A DNA stretch of 64,000 nt from positions 33,596,993 through 33,660,992 of the forward strand of contig OZ022499.1 in the NCBI GenBank assembly GCA_963989385.1. Reading direction: 5' to 3'. Below the pieces are notes generated by a model. It made no database searches. It was not told where the DNA came from and saw only the letters and a list, made by a program, of their open reading frames with translations. Position numbers and translations under genes: made by a program. Below, piece by piece: positions 1 to 13,100 of this stretch. This DNA is from Ctena decussata. Taxonomy: Eukaryota > Mollusca > Bivalvia > Lucinida > Lucinidae. Numbering within the stretch: the stretch's first letter is position 1; each line of letters opens with the position of its first letter.

Positions 1-855
1 ATTTCATATAAAATTCATAGTAGGTAAAAATCGAAATCAACACAGCTGCAGGGTTGCCACTTATCCTCCACTTCAAAATTCCCTGACTTTTCCCTGATTT
101 TTCCTTGACATTTTACAATTTTCCATACACTTTTTTACGGATCCAAAAGTGCTCTTTACTTCAACAGTGCTAACTGTATCACTTGGACTTGGGGTTACTC
201 ATAAAGGAAAGAATTGCTCCTTGAGAGAGCAATTTCTTTCCTTTTAAGAGTAACCAGAGTAACCCCCAATGAGGAGGGAGATATGCCTGGACTATCTTTC
301 TAGCAGCACAGCCTTTCCCCTCAAACAGAAAAAGTATATTTTCTGAAGACTGCCACAGCCATTAATTCTCTGATTTTTCCAACTTTCCAAATTTCCCTGA
401 CCAACAACGAAATTCCCTGACCTGGGAGAAAAAAATCATTTGGCAGGTGTTTTTTCCCTAACCTTGGCAACCCCCAGCTGTGGTTATACTGTTACATGTT
501 TTGATTCTTAACCTTCTTCAGCTTTCTGCACGTTTGATTAATTTCATACATTTCATTTCATTTCGACCATGAGTGTAAGACACTGTTTATCATGTGACCC
601 TTTAAAATGGGATTTTATTACCTTCAAACTGAACATTATTTCAATAAGGAACCGCATTGCTGACATAGCAGTTGTCAATGACATTACATGAAGGCACCAA
701 AATGTTATTACACATGTAAATTCTATTGCTCAGATGAAACATTTTTCAAATTTTGCAGACACCAATTTTGTCTACTTTTTTTGCACTTTAAGTGTTAACA
801 AATATGACCCTCTACAATATCTTCCTAATGAGAGCAAAGTTTTCTCTGCACTTAC
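1..855. other. Intron sequence of the nesprin-like gene with a decayed repeat at 47-476
   Basis: No exon seen. At 47-476 a repeat is bounded by GGGTTGCCA and TGGCAACCC and is rich in the phrase AATTCCCTGAC. A diverged relative lies at about 44450-44600. CAGCTG flanks both ends and may be a short target duplication. A foldback (183-290) is nested inside. Possibly a hAT-type non-autonomous element. Confidence 0.4.
183..290. repeat. Foldback repeat, GGAAAGAATTTGCTCC family
   Basis: Arms GGTTACTCATAAAGGAAAGA and TCTTTCCTTTTAAGAGTAAC around a GAGAG loop. Same family as the copies at 15116, 23637, 32094 and 38650. Nested inside the repeat at 47-476. Confidence 0.7.
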
Positions 856-1173
856 ATCAAGCTCATTTAAGTACTCCCTCAGCAAAGCATGTTTACACGG
901 CACCTCCCGAGCCAGCAAATCTTCTGCTCCTTTCAACCACTGTGACAGTCTTAATATTCCATCACCATACTCCTTCCTTGCTTTTCCGATAACTTCCACC
1001 TGTTTGAAAGTCTGGAACTGATCTACAAGATCTTTGTATCGTCTGTTTATCATGAGTAATGTCTGTTTGATTTCTACGGCAACAGGCTCTTCTACAGTTT
1101 CTATGAGGAAGTTGCCAGCTTCGTTGAGGATTTTATGTTTTTCTTCATATTGTTGTAATTCAGTGAAAAATTC
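856..1173 (-). CDS. SYNE1-like: Nesprin-1-like exon 13 (spectrin-type repeat; residues 621-726), last exon in window
   Basis: 106 codons, phase 0 to 0, starting [40 protein letters not shown] parallels NFLIETCDEMVSxDLKQxLL of nesprin-1. Borders are GTTTTCAG and GAT|GTAAGT. The frame stays open for 45 bases past the donor, which could mislead an ORF-only annotation. No further exon is visible in 1-855, so the next one lies outside the window. Confidence 0.94.
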
Positions 1174-4100
1174 CTGAAAACAGGATAAGAAGTAAATTTT
1201 TAGATACAGTAAAAGCTATCAACACTGGGACAGACATACTTGTGCAAACAGCGCCAACTCTGATCAGACTGCTCCATGAGGAACAGTCTGATCAGAGTCT
1301 GCACTGTTTGCCCTTTAGCCAATGGTTTCATATGGAAAAGTGGACTACCCTATTTGCCAACTGTTTCATCTTCTGAAGGTGTATTGGGGTACACTGCCAT
1401 GCTTTTTGCGGTGTATGAGTACTTTTTGCTGCCACTTTTTCAAAGAGAGCAACTTTAGTGATCCTTGGTGATGTAGCACTTCCAAAATAGGATCTGCTCT
1501 AAAAGGCATGGAAATGCCATGACGACTGAAATGAAAGAGTTCAATTTCCTAACTCTGCTAATTTTTCCTCCTAAGAAATTGGAATGGTTCATCATGTACA
1601 GGGTGTGGTAAGATGTGTGGATACACTGAGTTCACATTCATGGAGAGCAACTTTGCCATTTTCATTCTGCTGCCCTTTCTAGTAGGAGGTCACTCTTAAA
1701 GGAAAGAATATGCTCCACTGTGAATACACATAGCAAATATAAATGAATGAAAGAATACCTGTTTTTCTTCTGGTGACCTTGACATGACCTTCTCTCCATC
1801 CGTCAACCAGACAGTAAGCAGATCAACACAAGCATTGTATCTTCGCCAGCACTCTATCACTTCCTCTAACATAGACTGTACACTCTTTATTTCTACCGAT
1901 ACTTTCTTCCAGCGTGAGTTTACTTCGTCAAAGTAACTGTCCATTTTCTGAACCTCGGCACGTGGAATGTTGGCTTTTCTGTAGGCATCTGCTTTCCTTT
2001 TACAGCCATCATAAGTTTTGTCATAATTCTTGAACAAGTTTGCATGATGTACAAACTCCTAAAATTCACAAGTGTAGAAACGTTAGCAATGAATGAGGAA
2101 GATTCATCTGTAATACACAGGTTTTGTTGTGTGCTAGCATAAATCACTATAACCATACAAATTGTATGTTTCAGAAAATCAACAGAAGTAAATAATGATA
2201 ATAATAATAATAATAATAATAAATGCTATTATGTAACTATTTTGTGCCTTTATCAAATCTATCACCACATGGTGCTGTGGAAGACCGGATATCAGGCCTG
2301 GCGTTAATTCATTAGGTTGTCCACAGCACAGAGGGGAAATCCATTTCACTGCTGTCCAGAGTAGGCATAAAATAATCTTTTATTTGACAACAATACAAAA
2401 TCATGCCTCCATTTTGCATGGAAACAGTTACATCTGTCACATAGCACTTAACTGGGTGACATTTCAAAACAATGCCCACTGCTTTTGAGTTATGTCTGAA
2501 TGAACGGTGGTAGTAAAAGTACAGACATGTAAGTAGTGAATAATATCATGTGTGCTGCACGTCTCTTCATCATGGGAAAACCATGACTGACAGTTAAAAA
2601 GAAGTTGCTCTGTATACACTAGCCTGGGTAGTGGATACAAGTAATATATACTCTAAACTGGGTAGTTGATATCAGTAATATATACTCTCAAATGCATCTT
2701 TTATAAAGCTTCTTACTATCACCAACAGCCTGCATGTCAAAACACTTTAAAGCAATTAATGTGTCAGTAGCCCTGCAGCTTACAAACCATTCAGAATATA
2801 AATGGAGCACAAATAATTCTACATTTAAATCTGACAACTCAGCTTACCTGGTAATCCTCCAGTAGTGATTCCACACTCTCCTGTCTACCATATTTTACTG
2901 TCCACATTTGTAATTTTGATTCTGAGGCTACCAAATAAGCCAACAGCTGATATTTCATTTCTTCAAACTCCAGTCGTCTTTCTCTCTGTGGAGCTTGTTT
3001 ACATACTTGTTGTAGTCTGGTGTGAAGGCTTTCAAGTTGTGGGGGTGGGATAAATTCTCCCTCATATCGACCTGCCCGCTTCACTTGAATAAAGAATTGT
3101 CGGTGGGATTCCAAGTCCTTGAAGAATTTCTGGAAATTTACAGGAAATAAAATATATTTCAGTTTTCAGTAACCATAATCTAAGAACTTTGTGGCTAGAA
3201 ATGCTAATGTTTTGACAACATAAAGCATCATCATTTTAATGAGTTTTGATAGTTTGTTGGAACCAACTGGCATTTGATCAGAGCTCTAAATAAGAGGAGT
3301 AGCTGATGATAACTATGGCATAACATTTTGTATTTCTCCATGCAAACTTGTGTCACGGCCCCTAATTAGAACTGCTTTGTCAAGATTTAATTGCAGCAAT
3401 CTCTAGTTACATGTATACCAAATACTCCTCCAAATCTAGAATTCTGTTGGTTATGACTTCCCATCAAAGTGACATTTTGAAATGTACAACAAAATTTTCA
3501 CAGAGTCCAGAAATAAATGGTGCAGATCAAATATATTTGGGCATCTACAAAGTCTGCTGTAACAGAAACTATTGCACAAGTATACAAATTCCATAGAATG
3601 TTATGTTTTCATTGTATCACTTCCTTCTGGTTACAGATGAGACCAAAAATGCACAGGATGCAAATACATGTATGTCATCTACTTACATTCTCCAAAGGGA
3701 TGCAGCCACATTATTTGGATAATTTAAAACTGATACAGACAAAGTAAAGTCAGCATGTGGTAGCTGAAGAATTCAATGAAGGATGATTTTACTGCTAAAC
3801 TAAAATGACAGTAGACACTCTAGCTGATTGCTGATGCCTGTATTAATGGACCAACATATACACTGATACAAACCTGACCATGACATCTGCTTTCTAAGGC
3901 AAGTGGAATGACAATGGTCTTTGCAATACAACACTAAGCCTATCAAGTGAATTCACAAATCATGAACATGGCACATCTTATAACATCAATTCACTAACAA
4001 TGAAGGTAGGAAAGTACAGCTCATTAGCATATATTATATACCGATAATATTTGCTTCACTTATGGTCCTAAAGCAATAATTCCAAACTAAAGATACTTCA

Positions 4101-7100
4101 CCATGCGAAATAAACTCTACAAATAAACCATGTAAACAAATCACATTGTTGCTTATACAAGTGAAACAATCTCGTTATATCACATATGTGATTGTGATGA
4201 TATATGAACATGCTAATCAGTCAGAGCTGTAGAGAAGCTAGAACTAATTGGACTAAAAAAAATCTCCAGTACCATGAAGGACCTTACAGTAACAGGTATT
4301 ATGGGATGTCATTTGAATCATCTCAAAGAGGAGATTCTATCATAAGCTGACATCTTTCACAGTAAGAAAAGAACATATCAAGATTTTTCATCATCAAATT
4401 TCTAGCTTGTCTTATGCTCTGACTATTTTTTAATGACACTACTGTATTTCCTTGGTTATGAGGGAAAGTTTTTCCTTCCATAACGATATAAAAATCTAGA
4501 TCCATCTTGTAAGAAGGATCTAGATTTTTAGGACTGTTTTAGAAGGGGAAAACACATCTCACAGCACAACTTAACAGGTTTAGGTATTCGGGGTCACTAT
4601 GGGGGTGGAAAACCCCTGTTTTATAGCCAAATTAATACAGTACATAATGAAGGCAACTACTGACAATCTCACCTCTTCTTCAACCAATAAATAAACATCT
4701 CCATTTGTGAGCTAAAATGTCAAATAACAATGATAGGTCTACTACCTTTCTGTAGTGTATCTGACACTAACAAAGTGTCTCATAGCCTACTAATCACATA
4801 ACTGAAATAATGGTTGCCTCATAACCCCTTATCAACCCATTCCAATTTTGCAAAGCATTTTATCGTTTTCAGCTATGCAACAAAAAGACTGAAGCTGTGC
4901 ATAAATCTTCTTTTTAACAAACGATCTTTGTGCAATTTGATTAGTAGTTGAGACTGTGTAGCATATTTACTGCTTCAGGTACCCTTAATGGTTTAAGCTG
5001 TTGTTTCTGTTGTGTAGTAGAGACTCCATTCAGGACTACAAACCAACTTTCACATTGTTTTTTCGTCAAAGGAAAAAAGTATATGAGCCACTACACAATT
5101 CAGTGTTCCTTTACACACATATGAATGACAAAGATTCAGATCAGCCTGCATATCCATACACTCTTGCAGACCTCTGACATTCATATTTACATGGACTTAA
5201 TGAATCCCCAAGTGGATAATAGAGGTTCTAGCTAACATTTAAAGTCATGCCATAGCTCCAGATAAGGTGGGCTTTAGAGGATAATTCTAAGATATTTTTA
5301 TTTCTCAACAAAAACATATGTTGTGACCCTGCATTAGAACTGTCTCTGCAAGATGGTTCTAATCATGGGCCATAACATACCTTTTTATGTAGCAATATGG
5401 AAAATTATCCCTAAATTCTGGTCACCTTCTGATATGTGCCACGGCCTATATTCCAAAACAGTCTGTTTAAAAGGGGAACTATCAAACTGTAATCATACTG
5501 AAAAAAGTTAAACTCACCTTATGTTCCTCTAGTATATTCCCTAGATGAGCTGCCATTTCTTCGGGATTTTCAAGAATTTCCTCTTCTTGTTCTAATATCT
5601 CTTCTGCTTGATTCAACCAATCACCGAATTTCCCTAGTTTTCCTGGCAAACTGGCATCTAATTTCCACAACCACAGTCTTGTCTGTCGGGAAACCTTCTT
5701 CCACTCATCCTCGAGAGGTTTAAACTGTTCTGGCGTGATTTTCAATGCTTTGCCTGTCTTCACTTTCTCATCTAACTTTCCAAATGTGTTGCCTCTTCTG
5801 TCTAATTCTGCTTTGAAAGCTAAGTAATCCTGAAATAGGTTTTATTTCATGATAAAAACTTAAGCTCCAAAATAAGTCTTTAAGTATCTCGTTACTGAAT
5901 TATTTATTGGAAATGTGTTTGAATTTGCAGCCATGAATCAATTTCCCAACACTAAAATAATACTAAAATTTTATCAAAGAACAGCAATGGCTGCCGTTTC
6001 AGGCAGTACGAGAGGCTGGCAGGAGGCTGGCATCTGCGCAAAGACGAGCCTGCCCAGAGGTTATAAAACTTGAGTTCATTCTCAAACTCAAAATAAAGCA
6101 CACTGATTGGCTGCTTCCGAGCACACATGCTCGGAAGCAGCCAATCAGTGTGCTCTATGTTGAGTTTGAGATTATTCTCAAGTTTTATAACCTCAAACCC
6201 TGATTTATTAAGATGAATGGTTATACTTTCAGGGGAAGCACCTTTGCAATCTCTAGTCTTTGGTTTACACAATATTTATTTAATATAAATTACATATACA
6301 GACACATTACAAAATAGCATGGTACAGGCTCTGACGATAAGCGAATCGCTTATATGAAAGTCATCTCCTCTAGTCTTTGACATCTCAATATGATATAATT
6401 TGGACAAAACATTTTGCCTACGTGAATTTTTTCATCTGCTTTTTTGACACTTTGAGGGTTAATTACTGAACTCACCATATACTCCTGTTGCCTGTCTTCG
6501 ACGGGCTGCTCTACAATTTCTAGCACCTCAACTGCCTCTGTGGTGAGCCAGTTCATTAATTCCTGGTAGTCGGCAATCTCCTGGTCACCTGGAGTCTTGA
6601 TCTTCTTACCAAGCTATAAAACAGAAATAGAAAAGTCAGTGAGAACCCTATAACTGTCATATTTATTCATCTTATGATGAGAATTTCACCCTCCTAAAAT
6701 GTCCCAAATATGTATACCGTTCTGCTACAATTTTGTTTTTTCTTTCCTGTTGTGTTTTTTTTCCTTCTGTCAAAACAATCCCAAAATCTACAGTCATCTT
6801 GCAATACTGATGTAGGTTTTTATCCTTTTGGGCAGTTTATTTAATGACATGGACTTTTCAGGACAAACTGTCCGTCTTACAATCTTAAATTTAAACCAAA
6901 CAAATTGTACTAAACTTGTAAATGCTTGACGCTTGTCTACATGCCATTAAGTTATTTCAAGTGTCCTACATCATTTTTTTTTCAAATTTCTCACTGATCT
7001 TCACCACATATGACAACATCAACATCAACCTGACTCATACTCTAGAGGAACCCAAACCCACCCCTCACTATTCCCTTACCCGATAAATGATGGTTGGCAG

Positions 7101-10100
7101 TTTAATGAGGAGCCCCCGTAGCTCAGAAGGCTAATCGCTGGCCTGCTAATCTAGCGGTCTTCAGTTCAAGCCCCGCTGTAGGCGGGTATTTTTTCAATCA
7201 TATACAGGGTTCTATTACACACGGCCTTTCATTATCACCCACCCATCGTCCTGATATTACTGAAATACTGTTAAAAAGGACGTAAGAGTGCAAGTCATCC
7301 ATCCATCCTATGACAGTTTAATGTACAGTGACATCTTCCCCAGCTCCTGGATAGCCCTTCAGAAACTGGACTATACATATGTCTTCAATGATTTCTCATC
7401 ATCAAAAATCAACCTGACCCTTTTCTACAGCCCCTAGCCCACCCCTTATCTTAACCCAACACTTACAGCAGGATCTTCTCCAGCCTCAGGGTAGGCCTTC
7501 AAGAACTGGGCCACATAGGTCATCACAGATTTCTCATCAGGCTTGGCCACATCAACATCTGTAACAGCAATAAAAGGCCATATTTAAATCCTGTCAACAT
7601 GAGAGACCCAAAAAGTTACCTTTTGCAAGCAGTGAAGAGCCAGATGAGATGGCTCATAATGAGCCACCTCATATGGATCTTCAGTGTTTGCCATACTGTT
7701 TATGATTTTTGTCAACCACCCCTTTTCTACAGAATGAACTTGTCAAAATTCACAGATGGAAGAATTAATTTCAGGTAAGTAAAGACAATAAGTTCAGACA
7801 AAAATCTTGATGACATGAGTCAATTAACCTAAGTTTTTAAAACAAATAACATGTTTTTTAAAACAAATAACATGTAATACACTAAAAGATTATATGTTCC
7901 TAAACATAAGTCCATGAAATTGCTTTTCTACGGTTAAACTTTTTCAACGAAACATCAACACATAGTGACATCATCTTTACAAACCTTCAGGGTCCAACAG
8001 TCTTGCAATACCAAGATGGTTCTCGGCTGTGGAAAAGGCATTTTCTAGGTTTACTCTTGCATTCTGTTTACGGACTCTCTCCATGTCGACAAGATCAGGA
8101 CGGATAGTGTGAACAATAGCGTTAAACGCCAAACCATCTCTCCAACTCTTTCCAAAGTCTCTGATTTCAATACCATATCGTCTGTAAAATTTGAAAGAAT
8201 GGTCAAGTGTCTCATCACTATACATGTATTTGAAATTCCTCTAGTTGATTAAGGTGAAGCTGAACAGAACTTGACAAATGCCAGGTTTTCATGGCAGTAT
8301 TACAGTGTTTTCACTTTGAATAGCTGATCATCAGTGAGTGTCTGAATTCTCTGATGGATTAGAGGTTCAGCTCCCTGTTTAAACTCAGATTTATTGTTTT
8401 CATTTATTAACAAATTTTAAAGGGTGACTCAATTAGCCTGGAGCTGCATGCTTAGAATTTACCACCCAGCTATTTTTTGTCAAGTTTTATGTTAAAGTCA
8501 AATATTAAGTAATCTAATAATAAATGACATCATTTTTTCTTAATTGTATAATAAAACATTTTAAACTTAAGTGTAGTCCAAGTCCATGTGAAATCTAGAT
8601 TAGCATAGGAAAGACCCTCATCAGACTGTATGTACATCCTGTCAAATCTAGGTACAGTCAACTCCCGATATCTCAAACACTGACATCTCAAAATATCTTC
8701 TTATATCAAAAAAAATGTATTTCCTATTTTTATTTACATTTCAACTCCTGTTGTCTGAAACTACTGATATCTCAAAGTAAATTTTCTGGTACCAGAAAAT
8801 TTACTTCGAGATATCAGTAGTTTGGGTTGAAATTTGACTTGGAGATATAGAGAGTTGACTGTATTTGCTGTTCCCTTGCTGTCTATGTAGGCAAGAAAAC
8901 AAGAATCTGCTAGGTACAACCCACTTACTTTGTGATAGCGTTTTCTGTCCAGGCTAATAAAGCCTTCTTGGCATTCATTCGGAATTTGTCAAGGGCAGAT
9001 AACTTTTTAGGAGGTCCACCCTCCTCCTCGGCAGGCATTGCCACCTGCATTGACATTGTCTCTTCAATCTGCAAAGTAAAAAGAATAGTTAGAATGATCT
9101 CTTTCTGATATAAATAAGTCATAATTTTAAAATATATGTAACATTCACATAGAAAGTACACATTTCACAGACATGTAGGCTTTATTTAGAAGGCTTTATT
9201 TCTTTTCGAAGAGATTGACTGTGTTATTGTTTAACGTCCACAGTAAACAGCTATGGTCATGTCGGAACGGTCAGTTAACCTAATCACACTATTCCTGGGC
9301 AGGCTTAGACCTCCTGAGCGGTTGACCAGTACTAAGTGCACTTACTTTCACCAGTAACTGACAACTGCCCTTCTTGAATCAGCGGAAGGAGAAATGAAAG
9401 TAAGTGGCTGTACCAGGTACCGAAACCAGGACCTCTGGCTTATAAGTCAGGTGCCCTACTGATTGCCCTACTCGACCCTCTTTTCGAACAGAGTTAACCT
9501 TCAGAGCCCGAATATTGAAAATAGTTGAATTTGCAAGCAGAGCTCATAATGAGCCGCTTCAACTGAGTCTACCTTGTTTGCCATATAGTCTTTGAATTCT
9601 CAATATGATACAACTTGCACGAAACATTTTTTGAAAATTTGTAGACGTAAATTTTATAATCTGCCTATTTGGTACTTTTATGGTTAAACATGTATACAGA
9701 GGCCACTAAAAGGAGTCCAATATAGTGGTATCTGCAGACAGGTGGCCTGTTTACGGAGGCTGAAGAGTTAGAAGTCTTCATAACCATGAGCTTTCGTGAT
9801 AATCTGGGATAATTTCTGTAAATGCAATTCTAATGAGGGGCCACAACGTTATTTTCACAGAAAAATAGAAATTTATCCCAGAATGATCAAGAAAACTTTG
9901 CCAAGAAAACCCTGATATTCAAGTTACCAGCCAAAAATTAAAAAATTTATAAAAAATCCTTATACCTAACCTGAAGTTCTACACTAAGCTTAATAACTCC
10001 ACTTCATTAAAATTTCACAAGCTATCCACAAAAAATTCAAGAAACAATAGAAATAATTTTCACTTCAAGGTCTGATATGCATAAAACACAGACGCAAAAA

Positions 10101-13100
10101 TACACCAATCCATTATCTAATATATTATCAACCTTGAATAAGCAGAATTCTTCACAACTGCAGCAACAGGTTTTCCCAGAAAATAAATGAGCCACAACAC
10201 GAGAAAACCAACAAAATGGTTTTGTGCCAAGGCAGACTCAGATCAGCCTAGGCATTCGCCCAGTCTGATCAGACTCTTTGCTGAGTACTTAAAAGGTAGC
10301 CAAGGGCTCAAGCTACCTCCATGCGGACAGCGAAGACTCTGATCAGACTGGACAGATACCCAGGCTGATCTGAGTCTGTGCTGTGCATACAAACAACTTT
10401 GTTGGTTTTGTCTTGTTGTAGCTCAAAGTTGTATAATAGTATGGCATTAACTGCTGATGATGATTTCCCCTATGTCATGATAAAGCTAAATTAATTATGT
10501 AAGAAGAGGTTTCTATGATAATTCTGAATTTCAGTTTATTTAAGTTTATCCCCCTTGTTAAGATGGTCCTACAGAAGGGCCACTTACTATGACTTATGGA
10601 CAACTACGAACATATATACCAAAATTAACAAAACAAAAAAATTATGTATGATCCAACAAATTCTTGCAAAATTGCTTGAATCTATAACAACCATGCTAAC
10701 AGTTCACTTCTTTCAAACTACATGTAGATAATCCAAGCAAACCCTTTGTTCTTTCTACCAACTTATACTGTCACACATGCAATACATCAGTTCCTTGCAA
10801 TATTAGTCAACATGTGCACAAAATGCAATATTACATAAGCAACAAATCTAAAGTTCAAAAATTAAAAAATAAAATTATTTTTCAAAAATTATAATATCAT
10901 AACATAAAGAAAATAGATATATAATTTCATATTTGTAATAAAATAAAAATAATCTCTCTACTGCTGTATCTTTTTTCTTTTTTTTCAATTTTTCTTTTTT
11001 TCTAGGTCTTTCTAATCCTGCAACTTTTTTTTTTTCATTCTTTTTCTATGTCTTTCTAGTCATGCAAGAAAATAATTAACAATAACAAAATCTTCAGCTG
11101 CAAAATCGATAAAGTGACTTTTCTTTATTCCTCGAACTCTATCCAGTATTTGATTCAAAGCAGATCAAGAAATCTTGAAGCCAAAAGTATCAGATACCAC
11201 ACACTGAAAATTTCTTCAGAATCTTTTTTTCCCCTGTATTTGAAACTATGAATTAAAATCCCAATTTACAGACTTTCAAGCAAAGAATCGACAATCAAAA
11301 CAAAAATGCTTAAAAATCTCAATAAGTCTGCTGACAAAATTAAAACAACTGCAAATTTCCGTCCTCATGAACAAAGTATACATGCAAATGCATATAAAGT
11401 ATCAAATCCACTCGCATGCTCACAAAAAAATAAAAATATACTTAACGCCATTAATTCTGTAAACTGTCGGCTATACAGTATTGCCAAAAAGATCTGAATT
11501 TTAACAGGACTTATAAAACTTTGTATTTTATTTAGTGGCAAATATGCTACCCATGGTTGTCTGATACATTTGAACACATTATACCCCACTTATTCACTCC
11601 AAATACAGAAAATTGTGTGAGTTATCAAATTGTAAAACTTGCATTTCTAATGGCGTTAAGTATACAAACATCAACATAGGGCATGTATGATTCACAATTT
11701 CACTGTCCTTGACAAATAAAATTACAACATATTTCAATTACAATTTTTTCTCAAACACATTCTAAAATGCTTTCTGTCTTTCACAACTGACAACCTGTCA
11801 TGCTCAACATATTATGGGTTTGCATCGCTAACTGCATCTCGAGTAAAGGGACCTCTGGCTCTCTAACAAGTAAGATAGATGGATGACTTGCAATTTTATG
11901 TCCTGGGGGGGGGGGGGAGTGATAATGTAAGGCTGTGTGCAATGGAACACCATCTACGATTGGGAAGATTTTCACCCACAGCCAGTCTTGAACCAGGAAC
12001 CACTAGATCAGCAGGTCAGCACTCAACTCTGAGCTACCGGGGGCTCCTAACAAGCAAGGAAACACTGAATTCCAAATATCGAGAGTGTACAGTAATACTT
12101 CTAGATAGTTTTACAACCATTATGGTATTACCCCTCATTAAACTGCCTCATGGTTTAAGGAAAATTAAAAGACATATTCTGATACTTCCCTAACTTAGCT
12201 CTGCTAATTAGCTTAGCAATGCATCATGCAACCCAGAATGTTTTAATCATTACTCCATAGGGCGATTACTTAATGGTTTATTATTAGCTTGCCTGTAAGA
12301 AAAGCCCCCCACTCATAACAGGGCTCTGGAAAAAGAGAATTTGACCCATTTGAAAAGGGAATAAACTTGAAAATGGCAGAGTTGCTTCCCCTGAAAGTGT
12401 ACCCATTCACCTATAAGGAAATTATCATAATAAAATAGTTCCCGTCTAGAGCTCTGCTAATAACCATAATAATAATGCTAATAACACAGTACCAGACCCA
12501 GACTATTTTACCCTTTTTGACAAGTGGACTTGTCCATTCTTATTGTCTGAATGACTCTATTTCTAGTTTTAGTGTTTTCTGGTGAATGTTTTTACTTTTA
12601 TTTTATTTTGCACAGAAATTTCTGTAAGCAAACAGTTTAGACCCTGATCAGACACTGCGTTCTGTGGCATCTGAAGAGGGTCTGCACTGTTTGCAGATCT
12701 CCCCAAAACAGGTTTCCAGGCTAAATAGGGTTAACAGACCCAAATCTCTTGCTTTTCTTCCCAGTCCCTTTACTTGAGATGCAGCATAACAACCCAAGAC
12801 AATCATGACCATGTACCCTTTCATTATGCTGCATGTGATATTCACTGCTGAAACACTGCTGTAGAACCTGAAGCTGAATAACCTAGTTTGGAAAGAGTAG
12901 CAAGAACAGAAATGCTTTGAAAATTACTTTAATCAGTTTTACTATATAGTGAAAAGAGCTCCTGAAAATTAAGGGTTTTCTTCTCTCTTTTTTTCCATAA
13001 AAAAAAATCACTTGTAATTCATTATTATAATTGATGCTGTGCCTAATTTATACTTTGTACATTATTATAAAGTTGCAACTTTTTCAGGCGCTCTGGACTC

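Noticed and set aside
7111..7185. Functional tRNA gene
   Set aside because: A- and B-box-like sequences are present but belong to a SINE with body, tail and target duplication; the acceptor stem does not close.
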